Translations under genes and position numbers: made by a program
Shown: positions 48,600-60,132 of the stretch, in pieces
Layout: each line of letters begins with the position of its first letter
Numbering within the stretch: the first letter of the stretch is position 1
Source: Triops longicaudatus
Lineage: Eukaryota > Arthropoda > Branchiopoda > Notostraca > Triopsidae
Assembly (NCBI GenBank): GCA_022885665.1
Contig: JAGQDJ010000148.1
Span: forward strand, 124,001-188,000
Direction of reading: 5' to 3'
Length of the DNA stretch: 64,000 nucleotides
Notes under the pieces: model-generated
The model's input: only the letters and a program-made list of their open reading frames with translations
The model's database searches: none
What the model was told of the DNA's origin: nothing

Positions 48600-48905
48600 G
48601 CAAATTGGACTTGCGCAGTATCAGAGATTTAAAGCTTTTTTAATTGTTTGACATATTTGAGTTACAGCCTTCATTAGAAGCCACTAAAGAAAAAAGAAAT
48701 TTTTAGTGCCACTAGAACTCGTCATTTTCAATACTTGTAGAGATTTCGCAAATTATAACCCTTTTCAGAAACTTGGGTTCAATCTGCGCGTGCTAAACCA
48801 TATCTCTTGCAATGCAAATGATCCCCCTTTCCACGACTTGCACGGTATCACTGCTTTTCAAACGTACTAACGTATGGAAACGCATCATGCGACAAACTTC
48901 GGCTA
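48600..48905 (+). repeat. About 232-bp tandem repeat, locus 2
   Basis: GGACTTGCGCAGTATC (48606) and CGACTTGCACGGTATC (48838) are 232 bp apart, with a shared GCGCGTGCT-like segment before the second. The unit matches that at 42750-43245 in spacing and in these blocks. Confidence 0.5.
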
Positions 48906-49030
48906 TACCGGAAAGTTTTTCTATTCCAAATAGTTTATTGTATAGAAAACTTTACAAGCACTTCTTGTGAGCAACATTTGAGAAAGTAAGTTTTTAGGAA
49001 TCATTGTGACACTAGACTCTTGCTACACTA

Positions 49031-49490
49031 GGATCTCATTATAACGAACCTTTTTACAACGAACTGTCTGTTGTAGTAGACTGAATTTGTGTTCCAAGTT
49101 TTGGAAACGTATTGTAAAAGCGTCTTATTGTGAACTTCGGCTATACCGAATGACTGCTCTGTTCTTAAGGGGTTCTTTGTAGTGAGTTCCATTGTATACC
49201 AGCCCAGTAGCTTTCTTTTAAACTATTGTTGCCACGAAGCATATCTAAACTTGGTTTTGCCGTCTCAAGAAACGCTATTTATCAATGAAGCTGAAGACAG
49301 TTAGCTTTCTGCTGCGTAGTTGAAGAGCTATGGTCGACTGTTAACCCTTGAAATATTCGAAGTCACAAAATATTCAAAGCTCAGAACTATTCCAGTTGGC
49401 GATAAGCTTAAATCTCAAGTTTGTGATTGAAGTGACTTGGACCTTATAACCCGTATCTTTCAACCGGCAGTTCGTTATAACGAGATTTTG
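49031..49490. mobile_element. About 460-bp pogo/Tigger-like MITE
   Basis: Left end GGATCTCATTATAACGAACC (49031-49050) and the inverse of AAATCTCGTTATAACGAACTG (right end near 49490) form the terminal repeat. TA precedes the left end (49029-49030); the corresponding right flank is not TA. ATCTCGTTATAACGAAC is a typical pogo/Tigger end. The wording recurs inside (CGGCTATACCGAA). No coding capacity. Confidence 0.7.
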
Positions 49491-51638
49491 GCGGATGCGG
49501 TTTGTTTCCCCATGTTAACTTACATCGTTCAAAACTCAGCCAACGCATAACACAAATAAATAAAATAAATTAAACAAACACTATACATAATTTGAAAATT
49601 CAAAATGTAGTATACAAAAACAAGAATACAAATAATAGTTAAAATTATGTAAACTATATTTCAATGCTTAGAAATAGAAAATAATAAAAAATTAGTAACT
49701 AGTTATAAAGCCGAGTTCATTTAGCTAGGGGGGTTAAGGTGGAAGAGAAGGATGAAGGATACAGCGCAGTACTCAACAATGAAAAGGTAGTGTCGTTTGG
49801 TTGATGTAATCTTCGTTAAACCTGGCCATAAACCATGCACTATGGCGTTTTGCTGCAGCAAACGTGAAACAGATTCTTGAGCCATTTAAAAATCCCCAAC
49901 CACTTTGCTTTGCGGGGTAATAAAAAAGCTCCTTTTGTTCGTTAAGAGGTGGAGAGGTTCTGAAACCCCCACAACCCCCCGTTTTGCCTTCTGTCTGTCT
50001 TTCATTTCACTGTACATACACTTTTTATGCTTTTGCTCCAGCTCTGACTATATTATGTGTGTGTGTGTGTAATATTGTTAGGTGGGTGGGTGGGTGCATG
50101 TCTGCGAGGACGAAGAGGCGAATGGTTGCGTGTGGACGCGGTTGCTTTTGACTCATTCTTGGTAAGGTTGCTCGTTTTGGGTTAATTTAAGGCTTGGGAA
50201 AGTTTTTTGGGTGCGTTATTTCTCGTTTGCCACTTAATGGCTGGAGCAAAAGGGGTGGAAGTGGAATGCTCGGGTGGAGAACCCCACCGCCACCCCTCGA
50301 AGGTACAAACAGACAAGGTAAGAACGAAGCTGGAAGAGGTGCTTGACAGTTATGACTCCAATCGCTCAAAAATGGCGTCAGAGAGTATGTTGAAGCTAGC
50401 ACAGCTATGGCAAGGCATCCCATCTGCTTCCTTGCGCTTTTATAGCCTGTAATCTTAGGGCCATTGCCAAAGACTTATTGCCCCGGCTCAAGGGGGGAGG
50501 GAAAATGACGGGATGGGGGGGGGGGGGGTAACAGACATAGGTAGCACAAGGTAACGAGCTCAAATGAATAAGTGCTAGCTTACGCTCTTTTTCTTTTGGA
50601 ACTATTTTTGTTTGCTCCAAGAGTTTTGGATTGTCAAACAATGCAAATAAGCAATTTCCATGAGAGACAGCACGAAGTCGTGTAAATATTGCAGCCGCCG
50701 GAAACGCCCGCTAGCAATTGGCAGCGGTTGAAGTTTGTATTGTTGGAATTTTCCTGTTTCTGGTGACGAAATGAGAAAGGCTGTTGAATTCGTCGCGGAT
50801 ATAGTGATGGCTTTGTGGAATAACATGCTTTTTTTAAGTCGTTTGTTACTTTGTTTGAGGTGAGGAATGAAAAAAAAAAATTTGGTGTGAAAGTCGAGAT
50901 AGTAAAGTTGAGTTAGGTTTAACGTTATTAAAAGAAATCGAGTTCAGTGATTTGGACTTCACTTGGTTGGTTTTATAGAGTTTTTTAAGTCTTTGTCCCT
51001 GTCCCCGTAATTTTTTAATGATCTTTTTTATTGAATTTGGTACTCGAATTGCAGTTACATTTGAATAAAGTTGACCTATCAAGTGCACTGAAATAATTTA
51101 GATTCTTTAAATCACTCATATCACTTAAATCAACAAAGTCCATTTGAGAATCATAAATTAACGAATTTGTGAAATTTGCTTTCTTTGAATGACGAAACTC
51201 AATTCCTAGATTGACTTGCTATCTACATATTTTAGTTTACGCAACTCCGACTTCACTTTTCAATGAACTTGCTTGTATGCTTTTGATTTGTGCAGTATTT
51301 AAGAAATGGAAATCGTTTTAACTAAATTACGAAGTTTACTGTGCATATAAGAACGTAATTCATTGAAAGTCACTTATTTCAGCTTACGTTTACTTAACTT
51401 TGATTATGTAACTAGAAAGTTGAATTTTTAAAAATCGCTATTTTTATAGTTTATAAATAACAATTTATGTAACTTATATTTATGGAATGTGTAATTTATA
51501 AATAATAAATTTTCAAATTTACACATAATTTTTTAAGTTTTGCTCAGTTTGACTACGGTTCGATTTCTGAATAGGCTTTCACTGAGTACTTTTCTACTAC
51601 AAGTGCTTTTCTACTACAGGCCTAATGCCCTGTCGTCG
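49491..51638. other. No gene seen; microsatellites
   Basis: (TG)n at 50056-50070, (GGGT)n at 50081-50095 and G14 at 50515-50528. Frames near 50187-50641 lie on both strands of a GC-richer patch and lack motifs. From about 50880 there are TTGACTT-like words again. Confidence 0.5.
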
Positions 51639-51722
51639 TTTAGGTTACCTTCAGTTAGGTTAGGCTTAGGTTCAATTAAATTGGGTTAGGCTAAGTTAGG
51701 TATGTTAAATTAGGTTGGATTT
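51639..51722 (+). repeat. Short degenerate TTAGG-like array
   Basis: CAGTTAGGTTAGGCTTAGG, GGGTTAGGCTAAGTTAGG; G-rich strand on +. Confidence 0.6.
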
Positions 51723-51860
51723 TCACGCTAGTGGCGCTTTGAACCAAAACAAACGAATGGGAACAATTGGTAGCGTATGTCGCAATTTAAGCTTGTTTTC
51801 CTAAATGGTAGTGTTTTTTTTTTATTTGATTGTTTCTTTCGCACCACGTGTATGTTCAAG

Positions 51861-52045
51861 GTAGTACCAATTCTGCTAAATCCGACAGTTCACTAAATAC
51901 ACGGCAAAAACTCACGACGGATGAAAGTAAGGAAATGGTTCGACGAACTTGGATGGCCTTAGGAGAAAAATCGGTTAAACTTTTACTTGAAATTTTACTC
52001 GAAAATTCTATCATCGACGACGTAACGCAGCGAATTTTAGTCTAA
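51861..52045 (+). other. Possible coding exon, unrecognised
   Basis: A T-rich tract ending TTCAAG precedes 51861, like a 3' splice site, and the open frame to the TAA at 52045 reads as ordinary protein: LTTDESKEMVRRTWMAL followed by LLLEILLEN. A possible donor GTAACG lies near 52022. The first block has a loose helix-A globin flavour (LTxxE...VRxTW), but no downstream proline or histidine markers are present. I do not assign a function. Confidence 0.15.
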
Positions 52046-54636
52046 ATACGCGTCTAAATTCAACGAATCTCCCTTATGTATTAAATATCGTTACTTTAAA
52101 GTTGTCGTGTCACAAAATTATAAAGCACTGATTCATTACCTCCGCAGTGTCTCTAAAAACCAGCTTTTGCTTATGAAAACGCAAGCTAAATTCGACCTTA
52201 AGCGCAACATTGTTCTATTGTGTCAAGCGTTAAGGATCATTTTCCCTCCTCTCGCTACGTTGTAAAGCATTTGCCGTTTGTTGTAAAGACACACGCTAAG
52301 ATTCACCTTATTGCAAGTTTGTTCGATTGAGCCATACGCAAGGATCCTATTCCTTGCTGTCGCGACGTTATAAAGTATTGGAATTTTCTTGTGAAAGCGC
52401 ACGCTAAACTCGTCCTTAAGACAAAAATCTCAAACTCACAAGGGTCACATCACTGCTCATTTATCACACCGAAAAGTTTAGCACGGCCCTTGTAGAAGCT
52501 GCAAGAGTCAACCTTACGAAAATCGTGTTACGCAACAGATGCTCATCAATAATTTGAAGTCAGCTTGTAGATTAAAATTAAACACCGTTCACTTGTATTT
52601 GACTAAATTTGGCTATTGATTTACTTTTTATTTGACAATGGAATTCAAATCCGACTCTTTTAGCGAACTCTTTTAGCCGTTAAAACTTTGACTTGCCTTC
52701 TAATTCAGTTTTCACCATTAAATTATTGTCCCATTTATTTCTTCCATTTCAAAAAAATTGTAAACGTTTTATATTAGGTTGTTTTAGGCTTATGTCACTT
52801 TTTAGTCTTTTCTTAAGTTGGCAATCTACTTTAAAATTTTCATCAGTTTACAACTTTTCGCTCTTCATCCATACTGGGTCCACAATAGCTGACATAATTA
52901 GAGTTCTACCCTAGTTTTCGAGTTTCTATCATAAACTTGAGTAATCAACTCGTAAGTCAATGTCTGGACTTGATGATGGCGTCAAGCAGACAAAATCTTA
53001 CTTTGTGTTGTGCTTGGGGTACAAGGAAACATGGCGGCAAGAGCCAATAGGGGCCGGGAATAAACACGTAAGGAGACTTTGTGCGTTTTATTGTTGACTC
53101 AAACGTCACGATTCGGACATTAGAGCTAAAAATTCCATTGCTGGAAGTTGAGTGATGCCCCGAGCCGCTTGGTCGCTCGGGAAGTTTCGTACAATGTCCG
53201 CTTTGACATTGAAAGGCGAACTTGAAGCAACAACCATCACGCAACGGTGCTAAATTTGGCGGGAAAACGAAAAGGCCCAGAGACACACGTTTTACAGCTC
53301 ACTATCATTTTCTTCTTCTTTTTCCTTTGTCGAACTCGTTAAAAATGTAATTCATTCTTGGACGCCCCTTTTCAGTTTTTTTTTTTAGCCAATGGACCTG
53401 GAAGTCTGCAAAAATTATTACTTTTTTTAGGTTTAACACAAGTCAAATGAAAACACTTAATACAATATGAAATCATGCAAACTTTAACTGAACCGTAACA
53501 GTTTTAAGAAAAATAATGCGAAAAATATGTAAAAAGTCGAAACTATGCATAACATGTTGCGTTAGAAGTTTTAGCTAAGGTTTTGTTAGGTTGGGCTAGG
53601 TTAGGTCACGTTCATTTAGGTTGGGAAAGCTTTTTAAGTTAAGAGAGCTTGGAATTAAAACGTCTGAAAAAGACATCGTAATGGTACACGATTCCGTTTA
53701 TGGCCAAATTGCACTTATTTTCGTAAAAATTTCGTACATCTCATTTCTTGAACCAATTTTTATTTCCTAAAAATCGTCTTAAATCTATTAAGTACGATCT
53801 TTCCAATTAGCACGCACCCGGAACCACACACAAGAAAAAAGGAACAGAAAACCTCTGCATATTATAAAACTGCCATAAAGATGCTGCGAATAAAGCAGCA
53901 TACGTTTCTGTGAGTTAAGCCGTACCTTTTATTTTTCCTCAGTCTTACTGCTCGTTACTGTTATTACAGTTGTCTCATATTTGATCGTTGTTCTATGGCT
54001 CCTGCGGTCTTTTTCAAAAAGAAACCCCTTCCGATACAGACTTCTCTATAGCTGCCTTTCCTCTCCTTGAATGCACTGTTCAATGTCTTTTTCCGTGAAA
54101 TGAGTCGAGCTTCTTTAGGAATAGAAAGGCCATGCAAGCTTGACGCTTTCTTGAAGCTTTTAAAGCCTGGGCCAAGCGCAAAAAGAAGGCAAGGGAGCAG
54201 GCGGACGCGTGTCACAAACCCGCAACGTATTACCCTGGCTTCTATAATTAACGGACATTCATCATGACAGTCAAATTTCGATCCGGGCATTTATGGACAC
54301 CGAGGGTTCCGTGGCAAAGTTATCAAGCACAAGCAGTTTTATTATATTTTATTTTATACACAGGGACGGCAACTTTTGGGTGGACTGGAAAAAAGGGGCT
54401 TTGCCAAAAGAAGCGGTACCACGAATCATTAGCCGAGCTTGACGTTTACGACTTCTTGCGAGGGACCTTGGCCGTTAACCGAGTTATCCCAGGCAAAAGA
54501 GAAACTGGGCTTCCTTCAGGAATTATATATATCTTAAGAAATAGTAAAAAAATTGAACAGACCTAAACAACACTCAAGACTTCCAGTCCGGAGAAACGTA
54601 AAGAGTTACAGAGATGTGCGTCGGTACGTGCAGTAC
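52046..54636. other. Long unassigned stretch
   Basis: Frames up to 109 codons without motifs. A short TTAGG-like patch (GGTTGGGCTAGGTTAGG) lies at 53585-53605. Confidence 0.4.
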
Positions 54637-54724
54637 CAGGGAGGCGAAATGCCAAGTTTGATGAGGAGGAGGGAACTTGTCATGGTGAATAATGTGACGC
54701 GAGAAGGATAGCGGACCGGGCTGG
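54637..54724 (+). repeat. Direct repeat, left copy, flanking the largest array
   Basis: About 86 bp sharing CAGGGAGGCGAAATGCCAAG, TGATGAGGAGGAGGGAACTT and GTCATGGTGAATAATGTGAC with 56371-56456. Differences are few (roughly 90% identity by eye). Confidence 0.85.
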
Positions 54725-54744
54725 TAAGGTAAACTGTACGGACT

Positions 54745-56345
54745 GTACCCTAGGTAGGTTAGGTTAGTTTAGGTGATGTTTAGGTTAAGTTAGGTAAAGC
54801 TTACCTACGATAGGTTATGTAATGTTAGGTTAGGTTTAGGCAGTTTATGTGGGACAAAAGGTAGGTTGGCAAGATTTAAATTAGTTTGGGTGAGATTTAG
54901 CTTGGAACGGGTGAAGTTAGGCTAGGTTTACAAATGTTTGTTGAAGCAAAAGTTAGCCTTATCTGGTTAAGTTAATTAAGTTAGGTTATATCCAATAAAG
55001 TTACGCTGGGCCATCTTAACTTAATTTAGATGAGATTTAGGTTAGGTTAAGTTAACGCCGGTAAAGTTAGTTAGATATGGCTGCTTTGTGTAAATAAATA
55101 GAGGTTAGGGAAGGTGAGATTCAGTTAGTTTAGATAAAGTTAGGCATTGTAGTTAGGTGAGGTGGTGTGAAGGTAGGTTAAGTAGGTTATGTTATTAGTT
55201 AGGTTGGACTAACTTACGATCGTGAAGATGTGGTTAGGTTAGACAAAATTCGATATTCTAGACTTGAGTAAACCTTACGTTTTATTATGTAAAAATATAA
55301 GTTACGTTAGTACACTTTTGTTTAGTTAGCTTTACTTCACGTTAGGTTAGATAAAATTAGATCAGCTATGATAAAGCCATTAGAAAGGAATGTGAATGGA
55401 AAACGAAAATGCTAATGTTGCGCATTGTTAGATTAGGTTATGTAGAATAATGCAAACAAAGATAGGTTAGCCTAATCTAGAGTTAGTTTCGATGACACTC
55501 GACAAAGCTAAGTTTCGGTTCGGTTAACGTTTGTAAAGTTTAGATATGGCAGGATTAGGTTATGCAATGTTAGGTTAGATTACGTTAGGTTATATTTTAT
55601 TTAATTATATTATTAGGTTGGCTAACTTAATTTAGGTGAGATTTCTCTTAGGTTAAATAAAGTTAGATTATGTCAGATAACAGGCAGTCTAGGATACTTT
55701 TGTGAGAACTAGGCAATAGCCTATATAAGCTAAGATTACTTAAGATTAACTAAGTTAGATTACGTAAAATTAGAAGCTAACAAAATTCACGTTATTTTCA
55801 GCTAACTTAGGTTAATTTAGGTGACATTTATGTTGAATATAGTTAGTTACAGTAAAGTTAGGTTACGTCATGTTAAGTTAGGTTATGTAAAAATAAATTT
55901 CAACTAGGCTAACTTAGGTTAGGTAAGATTTATTATAGGTTGGGCAAAATTTGCTATCGTATGGTATGGTTTAGGTAAGTAGTGTAATTTAATTTAGATT
56001 AAATAAGATTACAAAACATAGAGTGAGTTAAGTTAGAGAGGGTTCAGTTACGGGGGTTTAAATGGTATTAGTTTAGTTCGTTATGAGTTTTAAAGCTATG
56101 GCAATTTTGATGCATTCAAGTTTTATTCTGTTAGTTCATGTCAAACAAAGTTAGGTTACGCTAACTTACGTTTCGTAGAGTCAAGTTAGATTACGATAAG
56201 TCAGGCATAGTTGGAGAAAGCTATGTTATATTGATAGGTTAGATGAATTGAAAGTTAGGTTGATTTAAATTAAGTATAATTAGTTTAAGTTCCGTTAGGT
56301 TAAGTTGAATGATGTAACATAAAAGTTAGGTTAAGTTAGGATACG
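54745..56345 (+). repeat. Largest degenerate TTAGG-like array, about 1.6 kb
   Basis: Almost continuous GGTTA-type text with the G-rich strand on +: TAGGTTAGGTTAGTTTAGG near 54754, AGGTTAGGTTTAGG, AAGTTAGGTTAAGTTAGG near the end. The 5-bp phase is kept over short runs and then lost. It is bounded on both sides by copies of one non-telomeric sequence. Confidence 0.75.
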
Positions 56346-56370
56346 TAAGGAAACGTAGCTAGCAATGATG

Positions 56371-56456
56371 CGCAGGGAAGCGAAACGCCAAGTCTGATGA
56401 GGAGGAGGGAACTTGTCATGGTAAATAATGTGACGGGAGAAGGGTAACAGGCTGGC
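56371..56456 (+). repeat. Direct repeat, right copy, flanking the largest array
   Basis: Counterpart of 54637-54724, in the same orientation and 1734 bp downstream. Confidence 0.85.
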
Positions 56457-58514
56457 TTCTACGGTAATGCATAGCGGATAGTACTGCTCTGTGTACACGT
56501 TTATGCCTAGCTCACAACCGAACCCCTTTGCAACGATATAAGCCTTTATGAAAACAGGTGAGTTATGATCGAGGACACGGAAGCAACCCAACCATTGCTA
56601 TACTTACCAGCAGCTATTAAACAGGAGTTTAGTGTCAAAAGAAGGTCAAAGCGAAAGGCTTTCGTGCTTTAATACCCTTTGTTTCTCTTTTTTCTCAAAA
56701 GATATTAAACAAAACGAACGCATGTAAAGGGTTTCCATTTGGGCAATGAGGGATTGGATGATTCTTTCCGCTAATTAACTGCGAATAGTTCGAAACTTGT
56801 TTCATGCCTAGTCGCTTCTCACTCCAACGTAATTATTTTTGCGTCGTTTTATTGCGTGGTTAGGGAAAAAGCCGCGGTGGGTGTGAACAGTACAACTAGA
56901 AAACTCGAAATTGTATTCTCTTCTCTTACACGGAATGAGTTGATAAATTAAAGAGTTTGAGTTTCATTTTACGCGAAATTTAAGAACGCTCTCTGGAACG
57001 CATTTCTGCGTGCAATGGTCGTGTAATTTACGCAATTAACCAGAAAATTTCAGCAACAAGACTTAAAAGCCAGTATCTTATTAATCAGTATTTAAAACCT
57101 GAAGACTGAGATTAACTACAACGAAACTAAACGAAAATACTTTCAATACGAAGAAAGAAAAGAGAACAAAATAAAAATCATACAAAGTACGCCAATGACA
57201 CCTACTGGGCAATAAGTCAACTGCTTGTGAGAGATACACAACTAAACACAGACTTATCAAACTAACTAGTGTGGGCTAGCGAAGGCGTAGGAATTAAGAA
57301 TCTGACGTGCTGCATCCAACATTTAGCTTCGATAAACAACGAAAGAATGCACTTAATCAACCGATCGTCAATTAAGGTTTAAATAGTTGAATGGTAGTAT
57401 AAACTCGTGTTGAAAAGAGCCAATCGTAAATAAAAGATAAAATTATAAAGTTGAGGAATCCATCAAAATCTCAATAAGTATTTTTGGTGTCCATTGCCCT
57501 TCAAAACTTATGCTGTCAGTATCACATGAGCGCTATTTTTACATTGCGTCTAATGAACTAGTTGATGGCACGTAAAAACAACCCTCGTTTAACGGATTTA
57601 TGCATTGGTTTGAAGGAAAGTTGAGTTCAAACAACTGCCAACACCACCCGCTACGTACTAACATTGGGAAAACTCTTTGACTTGCCGAGCTTGTGTTATT
57701 TCTGCACCCTAACTCGTGTAACAATATAAACTTAGCTTACTACGAAGTGAATAGATACAATAATAACTCAGTGTTAACGTAAAAAAGAAGTTAGATCACC
57801 AAGGCGTAGAACAAGCACACATTATGTTATCACACGAACTTGCAACAAAAAGTACAAGCGTTACAACTAAGTAATTACTAAAATGTAATCTAAAACTACC
57901 GACTGAAAAAGTCCTTAGAAAGAAGTATTTTACTGAAAGGTTACCGGTTGCTTACTAGAAGCGACAAAAAAAAAAAAAAACCACTGTGCCAGGAAATTTG
58001 CTTCTAGAGGGACGGGACAATTGGCACATCGGACAAAGAATACAAAAATCATAGTTAATAAACTACAAACGCTTTGTAAATGGAAAAAGATTAGACACTC
58101 AGTGAATATGACGAACACCACATGGGGAAAGTTTCGTCTAATAAGAGTGAAGATTACTTTCAGAAAATAAAGAAAAGCTAAATTTGTGGCTCCGAAAGGT
58201 ATCCGAAAATCGTGTTAAAATGGTTTTTGAATACAGCATAAACCACAGATAATCATCGGAAAGCTCAGACACAAGGATTGAAAAGTAAACTTATAGGAGA
58301 CACGGATAGCCAAAAGTGGCGCTTCTATACGGTTTGGACTGAAACGCTTTTTGACCGCAATTTATGTGCTATGCAAATGGCGAAATAAGTGGGGGAAAAA
58401 ATACACTAGTAGAGTGCTACAACGGTTCTAGAATTAATTTCGATTAATCCTCTACGTTTTCATACATACCTTCCAACTCTATCATGTACTTTTTTGAAAA
58501 GTATATCTGCCTGC
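56457..58514. other. No gene seen; A17 run
   Basis: A/T-rich with frames under 90 codons. An A-run of about 17 is near 57965-57981. Confidence 0.45.
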
Positions 58515-58676
58515 AAGGGGTGTCGCGAGGGGGGGCTTAGGGGGTGCAGCCCCCAATAATTTGTCAAAGGCCGATTCAGTAAATAAGTATCATACTCGAG
58601 TCAGTAAATTCATCCAATATAGTCGGTATAATTAAAGCCACATCCCTCTAATCAAAACGTCCTCGCGACGCCCCTT
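58515..58676. mobile_element. 162-bp MITE with CGTCGCGAGG ends
   Basis: AAGGGGTGTCGCGAGG (58515-58530) is inverted at 58661-58676 with one mismatch. The left end continues into GGGGGGGCTTAGGGGGTGC. No clear target duplication is visible. No coding capacity; superfamily unknown. Confidence 0.7.
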
Positions 58677-59980
58677 TTACTGCGTTCTTGTGGCAAAACA
58701 CGGCCAGTTTGCCCCACCTCCTAGTCCAAGCCTGTACCCGGTCCGGCAACTCGTTTTGTACAACTGGAAGAGCGTCGAAAATGGAGCAAAAATAGTTGTA
58801 ACCATGTGAACCACGAACTTTGTCTAATCTGCACTACGAGTCGCGAACGTAAAGAAAAGCAGAAAAGCCAACTTGGTGGCTTGTCAATTGACGCCTATAC
58901 TAGTTTCCCTAGGTACCGTAAGTTTTGTTAGTAATAAATAAGCTAGTTTCAACAAAATGAATCAGCTTTAATTTAATTCAGAAAAGTCTGCTGCTGGATC
59001 CTTACCTTAAAAGCGAATAGTCTTAGCTTTTCAACACAACGTTAATGTATACAAGGTTGGCTTGCTGGGGAATTTCGCGTTTGAATTTGCCATGATCTTC
59101 ACGTCATGTGGAACGCGAAACCGAATGAGCCAATGAGCGCACTGCGCCTAAAGCGCGGAGCTGGTTACGAAAACAAAGCTTGTTATTGAGTGTACCGTTC
59201 ATGTGCTGTGTAATCTTGGTAATTGTTATTTTAAACGGAAGGAATTGTCCCTAATAAATCTTACCCCCTATTCTCGACTAAGTGTTGCTAGCGATTCTTC
59301 CATCTTCCTCTTTTAAACTGTGGTCCTGTTTATATCTGGCGTGTTTTTATTTTTATCTGTGTTTACGTGCCCATTTCAGCTCTCTTTAGTGCTTCCTAGT
59401 TATGTCGAAAGCAGTGTTTGGCAAGGCAAATCACAGTTTATCCTTTTGTGGTCGGAGACAGTGGGTTACTGTAAGTGTTTTCAATACAGTGATTTTTAGT
59501 TACGTGTATTTTAACCTTTGAAAATCAACAAGGATTTTGTGTTGTCTTTTTAAGGAAAACTACAAAAAGTGTATCAATATTATTTCAACAGTGAACATTT
59601 TCGCAGAGTGAGGATAACTCTGGAAGGAGAAAGGACGAATACGTGTACAGGCAATAGAAGGAAATTACAGAGTTGTAAAAAAAAATAAGATAAAAATAGA
59701 TAAGAGATGTAAATAAGTTTCGAAAAGGAATCCGTCCTAGATCATCTTACTGAAAAATGTCTAAAACATCATGCCTCATTGCCTTTGCAAAAAAAAAAGA
59801 GCGCTGAACTTGTGAAAGTGATGAAAATTCACTCGATTCAGTTTGAAATGTTCGCACTTGGGCGTTCTGGCTGTCATGCAACAAGCGCTCAGCAGCCCCC
59901 CTACCGTCACGCGCGAGCGAGTAAGCCAATCTTGTGTAAAGTAGAGCTGAGAATCGGTTCAGCTTGACTCGAGTTGACAT
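58677..59980. other. No gene seen
   Basis: Mixed composition, frames under 100 codons, no motif or repeat ends identified. Confidence 0.45.
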
Positions 59981-60085
59981 CGACTCGACTCGGCAATGAT
60001 CGACTTCGATTCGACTCGGTTTGCGGACGACCGACTTCAACTCGGCTCGACTTGCTGGTGACAGACTTCGGTTCGGCTCGGTTTG
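59981..60085 (+). repeat. 31-bp CG-rich tandem repeat
   Basis: Units begin CGACTTCGATTCGACTCGG (60001), CGACTTCAACTCGGCTCG (60032) and AGACTTCGGTTCGGCTCGG (60063), 31 bp apart, with a shorter related segment at 59981-60000. All are built from TCGACTCGG-like words. Confidence 0.8.
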
Positions 60086-60105
60086 AAATTCTCATAATAA
60101 TTTCT

Positions 60106-60132
60106 AATAATTTCTAATTATTAGAAATTATT
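60106..60132. repeat. A/T hairpin within a TTTCTAATAA repeat
   Basis: AATAATTTCTAAT (60106-60118) is inverted at 60120-60132 around a single T. The area is a short TTTCTAATAA tandem repeat, so the hairpin is partly compositional. Confidence 0.7.

Noticed and set aside
54745..56345. True telomere end
   Set aside because: The 5-bp repeat is heavily decayed and followed by more than 7 kb of non-telomeric DNA, so it is interstitial.
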